Shown here: in pieces, positions 33,418 through 41,422 of the stretch
Layout of the letters: each line of letters begins with the position of its first letter
Position numbering within the stretch: position 1 is the first letter of the stretch
NCBI GenBank assembly: GCA_022843565.1
Contig: JALHNK010000004.1
Coordinates: 1-51,712, forward strand
Reading direction: 5' to 3'
DNA: 51,712 nt
Source of the DNA: Phycisphaerales bacterium
Lineage (GTDB): Bacteria; Planctomycetota; Phycisphaerae; Phycisphaerales; UBA1924
Made by a program: the position numbers and the translations under genes
The notes under the pieces: model-generated
What the model was told of the DNA's origin: nothing
The model's database searches: none
What the model saw: the letters and a program-made list of their open reading frames with translations, nothing else

Positions 33418-33594
33418 CCCACTCTCCCCCGCGCGAGCGGGGGAGATGGCGAGTCTGCGAGCCAGAGGGGGCTTCGGGCCTCCGGCGGATGTTGTGGTCA
33501 CGAGTAGCTCTGTCGTGACAACGAGGACCTCGCAGACCTGCCCCTCCGCCGCGAGGCGCGGCACCTCCCCCGGTGGGAACCGGGGGAGGGCGGA
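33418..33594. mobile_element. foldback (MITE-like) repeat element
   Basis: Left hairpin CTCCCCCGC-GCGA-GCGGGGGAG (33424-33445), right hairpin CCTCCCCCGGT-GGGA-ACCGGGGGAGG (33564-33589) and a central inverted repeat GTCACGA (33497-33503) / TCGTGAC (33513-33519). Read outward from the centre, the two halves are imperfect reverse complements (TCTGCGAG occurs in the left half and CTCGCAGA in the right). It fills the gap between two convergent genes and may also act as a transcription barrier for both. No transposase is encoded. Confidence 0.6.
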
Positions 33595-33657
33595 GTGCCG
33601 TCGGCCCTCACGCCTCATGTCTCATGCATCACGGCCCACCCCTCGGCCCTTTCCACG

Positions 33658-35010
33658 TCAAACCGCCCGCACCACCAGGCAGTCATTCTGCCCGCCGAAG
33701 CCGTACGCGTTGCACAAGCACGCACGCACGCCGCCTTGGTCGGTGAGGTTGCGGGCCTTGTTGACCACATAATCCAGGTCGAGCCCCGCGTCGGGCGTGG
33801 TGTAGTTGATCGTCGGCGGCACCCAGCCGCTGCGCATCGCCATCACGCTGGAGATGACGTTGCTCACGCCCGCGGCGGCGATGAGGTGGCCGAGCATGGA
33901 CTTGATCGATGAGATCGGGATGCGCGGCGCGTGCTCGCCGAAGAGGGCTTTGATGGCGGTGGTTTCGATCTTGTCGTTTTCTTTGGTGCCGGTGCCGTGG
34001 GCGGAGATGTAGTGGATCATGGGGCGGCTGCGCTCATCGAGGGCCGCGGGATCGATGCCGGCCTGCGTCAGCGCGCCGATCATCGCGGCTTTGGGGCCGT
34101 CGCCTCGCGGGTGCATGTCGGTGATTCTGAAGGCGTCGGCGGATGAGCCGTAGCCGGCGATCTCAGCGAGGATGGTGGCGCCGCGCTTGAGCGCGTGCTC
34201 CTTCGACTCCATCACCAGCATCCCCGCGCCCTCGCCCATCACGAAGCCGTCGCGCGTCTGATCAAACGGACGCGGCACCGTCGTGTGCTCCTCGTTTCGC
34301 GAGCTGAGGGCGGTGAGGCGGATGAAGCCGGTGACGCCCAGCGGATGGACCATCGAGTGTGCGCCGCCGGCGAACATCACGTCAGCATCTCCACGACGAA
34401 TTGTCTCGAACGCTTCGCCGATGGCTTGGATGCTCGCGGCGCACGCCGTGAGGCAGTTGCTCGCCGGTCCGCGGCAGCCAAAGGCCCATGCGACGTGAGC
34501 GAGCGTCATGCTCGCCTCCTGCTCGATCTCGCGAGCCGGGCTCATCTTCTCGTAGGCGAGCTTGGCCCACTTCACCGCGTCCACCTTCTTGGTCGCGTCG
34601 TCCCACGAGCCGACGTGGACATCGGCGTAGTTGTCAAAGTCGAGCGTGCCCTCGCCGGAGCCGAGATACAGCCCGAATCGGCGCGGATCGATCTTGCCGG
34701 GGCGTCCGGCGGTGCCCAACACGCCGGGCTGATCGAGGCCGGCCTGCTTGAACGCCTGAGCCGCGGCGGCCAATGCAAACTGCGCATTCAGCCCCGCGTC
34801 GACGTGTGGCGAGGCGTCGGGCAGGAAGTCGGCGAGGCGGAAGTCTTTGACCTCCGCGGCGAAGTTGGTCTTGAAGGTGGAAGCCTGAAAGCGCGAGATG
34901 CGGCCGACGCCGGACTTGCCGCTCAGCAGCGCATCCCAGACCGCCTGCACCGAGTGCCCGAGCGGCGTGATCCAGCCCATTCCCGTGATGACGACAGGAG
35001 ATTCAGACAT
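33658..35010 (-). CDS. beta-ketoacyl-ACP synthase (KAS II/FabF-like)
   Basis: 450 residues. SPVVITGMGWITPLG is the standard start. The catalytic triad is complete: C190 in CLTACAASIQAIGEA, H338 in SAHGTGTKEND and H375 in KSMLGHLIAAAG, with K370. It should condense malonyl-ACP with an acyl-ACP. About 30 extra residues lie before the Cys compared with FabF of E. coli (ASPHVDAGLNAQFA and GRPGKIDPRRFGLYLG). The FabF-like fold could serve fatty acid or polyketide-type synthesis. No acyl carrier protein gene is adjacent. ATG at 35010. Confidence 0.9.
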   Translation of the reverse strand: MSESPVVITGMGWITPLGHSVQAVWDALLSGKSGVGRISRFQASTFKTNFAAEVKDFRLADFLPDASPHVDAGLNAQFALAAAAQAFKQAGLDQPGVLGTAGRPGKIDPRRFGLYLGSGEGTLDFDNYADVHVGSWDDATKKVDAVKWAKLAYEKMSPAREIEQEASMTLAHVAWAFGCRGPASNCLTACAASIQAIGEAFETIRRGDADVMFAGGAHSMVHPLGVTGFIRLTALSSRNEEHTTVPRPFDQTRDGFVMGEGAGMLVMESKEHALKRGATILAEIAGYGSSADAFRITDMHPRGDGPKAAMIGALTQAGIDPAALDERSRPMIHYISAHGTGTKENDKIETTAIKALFGEHAPRIPISSIKSMLGHLIAAAGVSNVISSVMAMRSGWVPPTINYTTPDAGLDLDYVVNKARNLTDQGGVRACLCNAYGFGGQNDCLVVRAV

Positions 35011-35073
35011 GCCGCAGGATAGGGCGATGGTGGCGAGCGCTCGGCGATGCGGCCAGTCGGCGACAGGCCGGGG

Positions 35074-35523
35074 CTAGCCCTGTGCCAGCCTCTTGCGGAG
35101 CTTCGTGACGAGGTCATCGCGGATGGCATCGCTCACGCCGCAGTCGAGGAACTCCGGCGCGTGCCGAAAGACCGGCCATGTGGGCTCGGCGTCGATCGGC
35201 GGGGCGTATCGCGGGATGATGTGCCAGTGCACGTGTGGTACGACGTTGCCGAGGTTCTCGTAGTTCAGCCGGCGACAGCCGGTCACCTCGCGAATCGCCC
35301 GCGCCAGATCCGCGGCGTCTTCCCAGAGCTCGAGTTGCCGCGGGCGGGGGAGATCGTCGGTGTGCTCGCAATGGTCCTTGAGCCACAACGTACACCAGCC
35401 GGCGAAGGGCTGGTGCTTGTGCAAGATCGCGACGCTCTGGCGCATCATGGCGAGGAAGAACGGATCGCCCGGGGTCTGGGCGCGGGCGATGCGGTCGCAG
35501 GCTGGGCAGGGTGGGGAGTGCAA
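35074..35523 (-). CDS. HIT-family nucleotide-binding protein
   Basis: About 149 residues. NVVPHVHWHIIPRY is the HIT motif (H-x-H-x-H), with the middle His as nucleophile for hydrolysis of AMP or NMP derivatives. CPACDRIARA near the N-terminus may bind zinc, as in some HIT proteins. The start is uncertain: no ATG precedes the CPAC motif. TTG 35523 gives a natural N-terminus; TTG 35586 would include 21 residues encoded by a GCAAATG repeat. Downstream of murA on the same strand. Confidence 0.8.
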   Translation of the reverse strand: MHSPPCPACDRIARAQTPGDPFFLAMMRQSVAILHKHQPFAGWCTLWLKDHCEHTDDLPRPRQLELWEDAADLARAIREVTGCRRLNYENLGNVVPHVHWHIIPRYAPPIDAEPTWPVFRHAPEFLDCGVSDAIRDDLVTKLRKRLAQG

Positions 35524-35562
35524 AATGGCAAATGAGCAAATGGCAAATGGGCAAATGAGCAA
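35519..35562. repeat. 7/8-bp tandem array of GCAAATGR at the 5-prime end of the HIT gene
   Basis: GCAAAATG, GCAAATGA, GCAAATG, GCAAATGG, GCAAATGA and GCAAC. The array overlaps the chosen start codon of the HIT gene. Confidence 0.8.
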
Positions 35563-35671
35563 CGCAGCAGACCAGCAAAGCAGCAAATTTCAAGGCAGTG
35601 CAGTCCTTGCCCTCAGCGGCTGAGGGGAGGCGCGGGGTGGCCCGGGGTGTTCTGCTGCCCCGCGCGAGGCC

Positions 35672-37036
35672 TCAAGCGACGCCGGGGGCGAGCGTCGCTT
35701 CTTCGCGTTCGTTGATTCGCACGACGTCGGCGCCGAGGGATTGCAGGCGGAGCTCCATCTTCTCGTAGCCGCGGTCCAAGTGGTAGACGCGGTTGATGAC
35801 GGTCGGGCCGTTGCCCTCGGCGGCGAGGCCGGCGAGGATGAGGCAGGCGCTGGCGCGAAGGTCGCTGGCCATGACCGGCGCGGGCGTGAGCTTGCGCACG
35901 CCGCTGACGATGACGGTTGAGCCCTGGCGGTAGAGCTGGGCGCCCATGCGCCCGAGCTCGGCGACGTGCAGGAATCGCTCGGTGAAGATCCGCTCGGTGA
36001 TGACGCTGTTGCCCTCAGCCAGGCAGAGCACCGCCATCAACTGGGCCTGAAGGTCGGTCGGGAAGCCGGGGTGCGGCTGGGTGGTGACTTCGATCGGCTT
36101 CAGGAGGCGCGAGGCCTTGATGCGGCAGGTGGCCCGCATGGGGTCGGCCTTGGCGTCCCACTGCATGGTCACGCCCATGTGGTGCAGCCGGTCCATGTGG
36201 GCCATGAGCGCATCGACGGGGCAGTTGTCCAGGGTGATATCGCCGGCGGTGATGGCCGCGGCGCACATGTAGGTGCCGGCCTCGATGCGGTCGGCGATGA
36301 CGCGATGGTCAACGCCCTTGAGCTCACGGACGCCCTCGATCGTGATTCGTGGCGAGCCATGCCCGGTGATGCGGGCGCCCATGGCGTTGAGCATGTTGGC
36401 CAGGTCGACGATCTCCGGCTCGCACGCGGCGCATTCGATGATCGTGGTGCCCTCGGCGAGCGTCGCGGCGGACATGACGTTCGCGGTGCCGAGCACGGTG
36501 CTGCCGAAGGGGCCGCCGAGGAAGACGCGGGCGCCTTTGAGGCGGCCGGGCTTGCCATGGGCGAGGGGGACCTTGGCGATGATGTCGCCCTGATCGACGA
36601 TGATGTCGGCACCGAGGGCGGTGAGCCCGCGGAGATGGATGTCCACGGGGCGTTCGCCGATGGCGCAGCCGCCGGGGAGCGAGACGCGTGCATGGCCTCG
36701 CCTGGCGAGCATGGGGCCGAGGGTGGAGATGCTGGCCCGCATGGTGCGGACGATGTCGTAGCGGGCGTGGCTGAGCGTTTCGTCAACGGTCTGCATGCGC
36801 AGGACGCCGCCGGGAGAGTCGATGTCTTCGGCGATCTCGCGCGTGACGCTGACGCCCAGCTCGCGGAGCAGGCGTTCCATGTTGCTGAGGTCGGCCAGCT
36901 CCGGCACGTCACGGAGGACAAAGGGCTTGTCGGTGAGCAGCACGGCGCACATCAGCGGCAGGGCCGCGTTCTTGGAGCCCTTGATGGTCAATCGGCCGGC
37001 GAGCCGGTTTCCGCCCTTGATCTCAAATCGGTCCAT
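35672..37036 (-). CDS. murA: UDP-N-acetylglucosamine 1-carboxyvinyltransferase
   Basis: First committed step of peptidoglycan synthesis: enolpyruvyl transfer to UDP-GlcNAc. 454 residues. GSKNAALPL carries K22 and N23, R100 lies in DIVRTMRAS, and SLPGGCAIGERPVDIH has the catalytic C124. PGFPTDLQAQLMA and the C-terminal ASDLRASACLILAGLAA are family blocks. The Cys (rather than the Asp found in some bacteria) predicts sensitivity to fosfomycin. ATG 37036 with GAGGAA nine bases upstream. Its presence supports a peptidoglycan-containing planctomycete. Confidence 0.96.
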   Translation of the reverse strand: MDRFEIKGGNRLAGRLTIKGSKNAALPLMCAVLLTDKPFVLRDVPELADLSNMERLLRELGVSVTREIAEDIDSPGGVLRMQTVDETLSHARYDIVRTMRASISTLGPMLARRGHARVSLPGGCAIGERPVDIHLRGLTALGADIIVDQGDIIAKVPLAHGKPGRLKGARVFLGGPFGSTVLGTANVMSAATLAEGTTIIECAACEPEIVDLANMLNAMGARITGHGSPRITIEGVRELKGVDHRVIADRIEAGTYMCAAAITAGDITLDNCPVDALMAHMDRLHHMGVTMQWDAKADPMRATCRIKASRLLKPIEVTTQPHPGFPTDLQAQLMAVLCLAEGNSVITERIFTERFLHVAELGRMGAQLYRQGSTVIVSGVRKLTPAPVMASDLRASACLILAGLAAEGNGPTVINRVYHLDRGYEKMELRLQSLGADVVRINEREEATLAPGVA

Positions 37037-37623
37037 GCGTTCCTCGTTCCGTGCGTGTGGTGTGGGGGTGGGGTGTGCGGGGTGGCTATGTCGGGTGGCT
37101 GCGGTGGCTGCCCGTCGGACCGATCCGGCAGAGCGCCAGCGAGCCAGCGGGCACCGGTATTTCGGCGCTTGGCGATGATCTTGACCAAAAGAAACGGGAG
37201 GTGATCGTGATCGCGTGGTTGGGTTGCGGGCCCCGCACAGTTTGACGCGCCGGGCTCGCTGGCGGCTTGCACCGGCGGCAGTCCAATCGGACAGTGTGAA
37301 TCCCTGCCGCGACAGGTCGGGTTGCCGGTGGATCTCGCGCTGGCGTGCGGCGTTGTTGGTGCCTGGCGGCGCTGCGTTACGGCGTGATTGAAGCCTCCGG
37401 CGTGCGAGGCCGGGTGCGTGGCGTTATCGGCACGCCGGATGGCGACGTTTGAACCGGCATCATCGCCCGCAGCGCTTGCCCCGCCCGCACAGAGCGTCGG
37501 CCGGAACGAAATCACCGGCCCAGGGCTTGGCACGCGATCACAGGCAATTGCACAGTTCATCTTGACAGGGCCGGGTGCCGAGACGCCCGGGCCCACCAGG
37601 GTCCATTCACTGAGGAGTTGAGT
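37037..37623. other. long divergent leader region without a gene
   Basis: 587 bases between murA (-) and the fibro-slime gene (+). No protein-like frame is present. A TTGACA at 37562-37567 lacks a partner -10 box at normal spacing. The last 12 bases hold the strong GAGGAG ribosome site of the fibro-slime gene. The length suggests regulation or a long untranslated leader, but I cannot name an element. Confidence 0.5.
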
Positions 37624-38595
37624 ATGAACGCAGCATTCAAGAGTTCCGGCACCACCCGCACCCGTACGAAGCGTTGGACGATGTGCGCCGCGATCTGCGC
37701 CGTTGCTGGCGCGGTCGTGATGATCGGCTCGCCCGCTTCGTCACAGGCCCGCTCGTCGACTTCGACCGACGCCTTCGCCAGCCTGCCGGCGACGATGATC
37801 CTGCAGGGCACCGCTCGCGACTTCCGCGAGCGCACCGAGACCGGTGGCCACTCGGACTTCGAGCGTCAGCCGACGCGTGGCTTTGGCCACTATGTCGAGA
37901 TGGTCGCCGACGACCTGGACTCTGACGGCAAGCCCGTCTTCCGCTCCGGCGGCAAGAAGGTCAACACCCAGCGCCGCGACGCCGCGGGCCGGAACATCAT
38001 GCCCGTGAACAAGTCGTACATCCAGGCTCGCACGGGCGACACGACGCCCGCGCTGGAGACTCAGGATGGTGGCGCCGCAACCAGCGCCCAGACGATGGCC
38101 CAGTGGTACCGCGATGTGCCGGGCACCAACGCCTCAACGATGATCCCCATCACCCTGCGCCGCCAGAGTGGCTCGAAGATCTACTCCTTCGATGACAAGA
38201 ACGACCCCACCTATCAGTCCCGCGGCGGCTTCTTCCCGATCGATGGCCAGTTGTTCGGCAACTCCCGCAACGGCGCGAAGAACTTCCACTTCTCGTACGA
38301 ACTGTCGACGAAGTTCACCTACCGCAAGAACGGCGGTCAGGTCTTCACCTTCACCGGTGACGATGACGTGTTCGTCTTCATCGGTGGCAAGCTGGTCATC
38401 GACCTGGGCGGCGTCCACGGCGCCGTCTCCCAGACGATCGACCTGGACCGCCTGACCCACCTGGTCGATGGTAACGAGTACGACCTGAAGCTGTTCTTCA
38501 CCGAGCGTCATCGCACCCAGTCGAACATGCGAATCGACACCACCTTGGAGCTGCGCCCCGCGACCCTGCCGGCGGTCAGCGCGCTGGCTGACTGA
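37624..38595 (+). CDS. secreted fibro-slime domain protein
   Basis: 323 residues. A signal peptide (MCAAICAVAGAVVMIGSPASSQA) exports it. The single fibro-slime domain fills most of the rest: PATMILQGTARDFRE at the start, GQLFGNSRNGAKNFHFSYELST and GDDDVFVFIGGKLVIDLGGVHG in the PA14-like core, then YDLKLFFTERHRTQSNMRIDTTLEL. The DDDVFVFI block with its acidic residues suggests calcium binding. The domain is found in cell-surface and sheath-like proteins of planctomycetes and slime moulds; sugar binding is possible. ATG 37624 has GAGGAG at 37612-37617, and a strong terminator follows, so it is probably a monocistronic, well-expressed gene. Confidence 0.9.
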   Translation: MNAAFKSSGTTRTRTKRWTMCAAICAVAGAVVMIGSPASSQARSSTSTDAFASLPATMILQGTARDFRERTETGGHSDFERQPTRGFGHYVEMVADDLDSDGKPVFRSGGKKVNTQRRDAAGRNIMPVNKSYIQARTGDTTPALETQDGGAATSAQTMAQWYRDVPGTNASTMIPITLRRQSGSKIYSFDDKNDPTYQSRGGFFPIDGQLFGNSRNGAKNFHFSYELSTKFTYRKNGGQVFTFTGDDDVFVFIGGKLVIDLGGVHGAVSQTIDLDRLTHLVDGNEYDLKLFFTERHRTQSNMRIDTTLELRPATLPAVSALAD

Positions 38596-38657
38596 TCCTC
38601 ACTGCCCAGTCTCCACTCCACCCGCTCAGCGCACCTCAGCCGAGCACCCTGTCAGCG

Positions 38658-38694
38658 AGGCCCGCGGCACACGCCGCGGGCCTTGTTGCTTTTG
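38658..38694 (+). terminator. Rho-independent terminator of the fibro-slime gene
   Basis: Perfect 11-bp stem AGGCCCGCGGC (38658-38668) / GCCGCGGGCCT (38673-38683) with loop ACAC, followed by TTGTTGCTTTTGT. It is the clearest intrinsic terminator in the window. Confidence 0.9.
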
Positions 38695-38790
38695 TCTAGG
38701 GTGGCCGGCTTCTTTGGTCGCCCGCCGCTCCGAGGCGGGCCTGTCAGACTCCCGCATCCGCCACCACGCTCGACGCGCACACAGGCCAAC

Positions 38791-39312
38791 TCACCGCCAA
38801 TGCCGCCGCCCGTGCAGCGGTTGCTCCGGCAGGAAGATCAGAAATGTGTTCTGCGAGCCGACGAAGATGCGGCGCTGGCGTTCCAGTGAGGGTTGCTCGG
38901 GCGCGGGCCATTGCGATGTGGCCAGTTGCACGCTGCTGCCACTGACGCTGGTGCGGGCGTCGTTGCGTGCGTATTCGGCGAACGCGCTGGGATCGACGCC
39001 GTCGAGCCCGAGTTCTGTCGCTTCGGGCAGGAACGCCAGGCCGTCGCGCGGCGCTCGCTCGCCCCGCAGGCCGGCGGGCGATCCTGGGGTCCGATCGGCC
39101 TCGGCGGCGCTGGCGGCGACACCCCGCGAAGCCTCGACACGCGGCACCTGGACCGAGCACCCCGCCAGCACCACCCCGCTGAGCACTGCGAAGGAGACGA
39201 TGACACGACCGAGAAGGCGCGGGTGTGTGCGGATGTTGACGTTTGTGCGTTGCGTATGGGCAACACGCGCGCGTCTGGCAACACCGAAGACTGGGTTTGA
39301 TCGCTCTGGCAT
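38791..39312 (-). CDS. putative lipoprotein of unknown function
   Basis: 173 residues. A long basic N-terminal region is followed by the hydrophobic RVIVSFAVLSGVVLAGC, ending in the lipobox LAGC with C52. The remainder (EYARNDARTSVSGSSVQL, RQRRIFVGSQNTFLIFLPEQPL) has a short amphipathic stretch but no family I recognise. ATG 39312 has GAGGAG about nine bases upstream. Its stop faces the fibro-slime terminator. Confidence 0.65.
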   Translation of the reverse strand: MPERSNPVFGVARRARVAHTQRTNVNIRTHPRLLGRVIVSFAVLSGVVLAGCSVQVPRVEASRGVAASAAEADRTPGSPAGLRGERAPRDGLAFLPEATELGLDGVDPSAFAEYARNDARTSVSGSSVQLATSQWPAPEQPSLERQRRIFVGSQNTFLIFLPEQPLHGRRHWR

Positions 39313-39624
39313 GGTCTCACACTCCTCGATCAAGTCATGGCAACGGCCGTGCCCCGATCGAGCGATCACTCTGGAACCCCCGCTGGCCTCGCGTGTTTGC
39401 CCCGAAAGTTGACGCTGGAGGTGTATACGCGGGCCGCGGGGTGGCGAGGTCCGGAATCCAGGCGCGCGGAAGCTGTTTCATGAAACGGGCATTCAGGCTA
39501 CACGAACAAGTCCCTATCCACCCTCGCGCCTAAACTCACTGTTCATCTCTGACCGCCCGCGGCTGGCCCAAGGCACCCGCGAGCCCGGTCTTTGTCCCTT
39601 TTCCCGTCTCTCGGAGCGCGTTCG
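39313..39624. other. divergent promoter region of the lipoprotein and secG
   Basis: 312 bases without a gene. It includes a 12-bp perfect palindrome GTTTCATGAAAC at 39475-39486. No convincing -35/-10 pair was identified. Confidence 0.5.
39475..39486. promoter_or_regulatory. 12-bp perfect palindrome, possible operator
   Basis: GTTTCATGAAAC lies in an otherwise GC-rich divergent intergenic region, 139 bases before secG. A dimeric regulator site is possible; nothing in the neighbourhood says which. Confidence 0.35.
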
Positions 39625-40218
39625 ATGCTCGATTCATTGCCGACTCACCTCGCCTCGCTTCAGCCCGTTTGGACGCTGGGGATTGCCACATTCACGAGCA
39701 TCATGTTCGTGCTCTTCCTCGCGGCGTGCTTTTTGCTCATGCTGACCGTCCTGATTCAGAAGCCGCAGGGCGGCGGCCTGGCCGGTGCGTTCGGCTCCGG
39801 CGCGGGCTCGGGTCAGACGGCCTTCGGCACGCGCACGGGCGATGCCTTGACGTGGGCGACGATCGGCATGTTCGTGTTTTACCTTTTGACGGCGATCGGC
39901 CTGAACTACGCCGCGAGGCCCGAAGCGCCGCTGGCACCCGGTACGAAGCTCGAGTCGACGACCCCGGCGGGCGCGACCGCTCCGGCCGATGCGACCAGCC
40001 CCGCCGGCACCACCCCCGCGGGCGCAACGCCCGCGGCACCGGGCAACGTCACCGTGACGCCCGTGACGCCGCCGGCCACGACCACCACGCCGGCCCCCAC
40101 CCCCTCGCCGACCCCCGCTCCGTCCCCCACGCCTGCGCCCGAAGCGCCCGCGGCAACTCCGGCGGCAACGCCCACACCGGCACCGGCCCCGACCCCCGCG
40201 CCGACTCCGAATCCCTGA
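39625..40218 (+). CDS. secG: protein translocase subunit SecG with long Pro/Ala/Thr tail
   Basis: 197 residues. SecG supports SecYE in protein export. Two membrane helices are visible: TFTSIMFVLFLAACFLLML (about 24-42) and TWATIGMFVFYLLTAIGL (about 75-95). VLIQKPQGGGLAGAFG, the loop between them, is diagnostic. The remaining 95 residues consist almost wholly of Pro, Ala, Thr and Gly (repeated TPAPTPSP-like units); most SecG end soon after helix 2. ATG 39625 has GGAG ten bases upstream. Confidence 0.92.
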   Translation: MLDSLPTHLASLQPVWTLGIATFTSIMFVLFLAACFLLMLTVLIQKPQGGGLAGAFGSGAGSGQTAFGTRTGDALTWATIGMFVFYLLTAIGLNYAARPEAPLAPGTKLESTTPAGATAPADATSPAGTTPAGATPAAPGNVTVTPVTPPATTTTPAPTPSPTPAPSPTPAPEAPAATPAATPTPAPAPTPAPTPNP

Positions 40219-40275
40219 TCTCGTGTCGCGTTCGGTGTGTCACGTCTGAAACTCATCTCCGCACAGGAGCCATCC

Positions 40276-41166
40276 TTGATCCGATCGATGACGGGCTACG
40301 GCGAGGCGAGCAGTGAATCTGGCAGCGCCCACCACTTCCTTGAGTTGCGCTCGCTGAACAACCGCTATTTCAAGGCCACGATCCGGCTCCCCGATGAGTT
40401 TCAGGGTTTGGAGGCCGAGCTTGAGGCCGAGCTGCGCAAGCGGCTGTCGCGCGGCAGTGTGACGCTGGTGGCGCGTGCGAGCGATAGCTCGGCGCACGCC
40501 GCGTTCGGGATTAATCACGCGGCCCTGGAGAACTACATCCGCCAGCTCAAGAACACGCCGCAGGTTGCCAGCGGCGAGGTGCGGATCGATCTGGGTCCGT
40601 TGCTCGGCCTGCCGGGCGTGATGGTGCCGCCGGCGGATGAAGAGGCACGCCTGGAAGTTGCACGCACCGCGTTCATGGCACTCCTCGAGCGTGCGTGCGC
40701 CTCGCTGATCGCGATGCGCAATCGCGAGGGCGCGGCGCTGGTTGAGGATCTTCTGGCGCAGCGCGACGTGATCGAGACACACCTCCGCACCGTCTCGGAC
40801 CGCGCGCCGCAGGTCGTTGAGGATTACGAGCTCCGGCTCAAGAGCCGCATCGAGCTGATGCTCAAGGACGCGAACCTGCGCATCGATCCGCCGGATCTCA
40901 TCAAAGAGATTGCGGTCTACGCCGAGCGATCGGACATCAGCGAAGAGATCCAGCGCTTGGGCGAGCACATCAAGCAGTTCACCGAGCTGGTCACCGCCAG
41001 CGGCGGCAAACCGGTTGGCCGCACGCTCGATTTTCTCGCCCAAGAAATGCTCCGCGAAGCCAACACGATGGCCAGCAAATCCGCCGACTCGATGATCAGC
41101 CGAAGCGTGGTCGAGATTAAGGGCGCGATCGACCGGATCAAGGAACAGGTTCAGAATGTGGAGTGA
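40276..41166 (+). CDS. YicC-family endoribonuclease
   Basis: 296 residues. IRSMTGYGEAS is the family start, and ELRSLNNRYFKATIRLP, AHLRTVSDRAPQVVEDY-like TVSDRAPQV, the acidic block EIAVYAERSDISEEIQRLGEH and GRTLDFLAQEMLREANTMASK are all standard. E. coli YicC is an RNase that acts on a small RNA. The start is TTG 40276: AGGAG lies at 40265-40269, and the family begins IRSMTG, so the later ATG 40288 is less likely. Probably cotranscribed with secG (57 bp gap). Confidence 0.93.
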   Translation: MIRSMTGYGEASSESGSAHHFLELRSLNNRYFKATIRLPDEFQGLEAELEAELRKRLSRGSVTLVARASDSSAHAAFGINHAALENYIRQLKNTPQVASGEVRIDLGPLLGLPGVMVPPADEEARLEVARTAFMALLERACASLIAMRNREGAALVEDLLAQRDVIETHLRTVSDRAPQVVEDYELRLKSRIELMLKDANLRIDPPDLIKEIAVYAERSDISEEIQRLGEHIKQFTELVTASGGKPVGRTLDFLAQEMLREANTMASKSADSMISRSVVEIKGAIDRIKEQVQNVE

Positions 41167-41171
41167 TGCGG

Positions 41172-41193
41172 GAAGTGGCAGGGTGGCAGAGTG
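41172..41193. repeat. 8-bp array relative of the 606-645 repeat
   Basis: GAAGTGGC, AGGGTGGC and AGAGTG; the same unit as upstream of cysS. Confidence 0.6.
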
Positions 41194-41212
41194 AAAGCAG
41201 CAAGGCAGCAAA

Positions 41213-41247
41213 GCCGAAAGCCCGATGCCGAAAGCCCAATGCCGCAA
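41213..41247. repeat. 7-bp tandem array, 5 units of GCCNNAW
   Basis: GCCGAAA, GCCCGAT, GCCGAAA, GCCCAAT and GCCGCAA; alternate units resemble each other, giving a 14-bp super-period. Confidence 0.8.
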
Positions 41248-41273
41248 ACTGAACCTCACGGGGAGCCCCGTGG

Positions 41274-41292
41274 GGCAGGCGTCTCGCCTGCC
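41274..41292. repeat. GGCAGGCG palindrome, copy 2
   Basis: GGCAGGCG-TCT-CGCCTGCC with GTGG in front and TCCCGCAGACT behind, the same flanks as at 659-678. Confidence 0.8.
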
Positions 41293-41359
41293 TCCCGCAG
41301 ACTCGCGGCGACGCAGTTCGCAGCGGAACTTCACGCAGCCCATTGAACGGTGACTCCCC

Positions 41360-41399
41360 GCGATTGCCGCGATTGCCGATTGCCGGCTCCCGATTGCCG
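41360..41399. repeat. short irregular array of CGATTGCC
   Basis: Four copies of CGATTGCC or GATTGCC with spacers of 0 to 6 bases, just before the Gfo/Idh/MocA gene. Confidence 0.65.
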
Positions 41400-41422
41400 T
41401 CTGCTTGAAGTACACTCGCATC

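Noticed and set aside
35966-37204. 412-codon plus-strand open frame opposite murA
   Set aside because: murA is unmistakable on the other strand; the shadow has no protein-like pattern.
37562-37567. TTGACA as the -35 box of the fibro-slime gene
   Set aside because: No acceptable -10 box at 16-18 bases; only GC-rich sequence follows.
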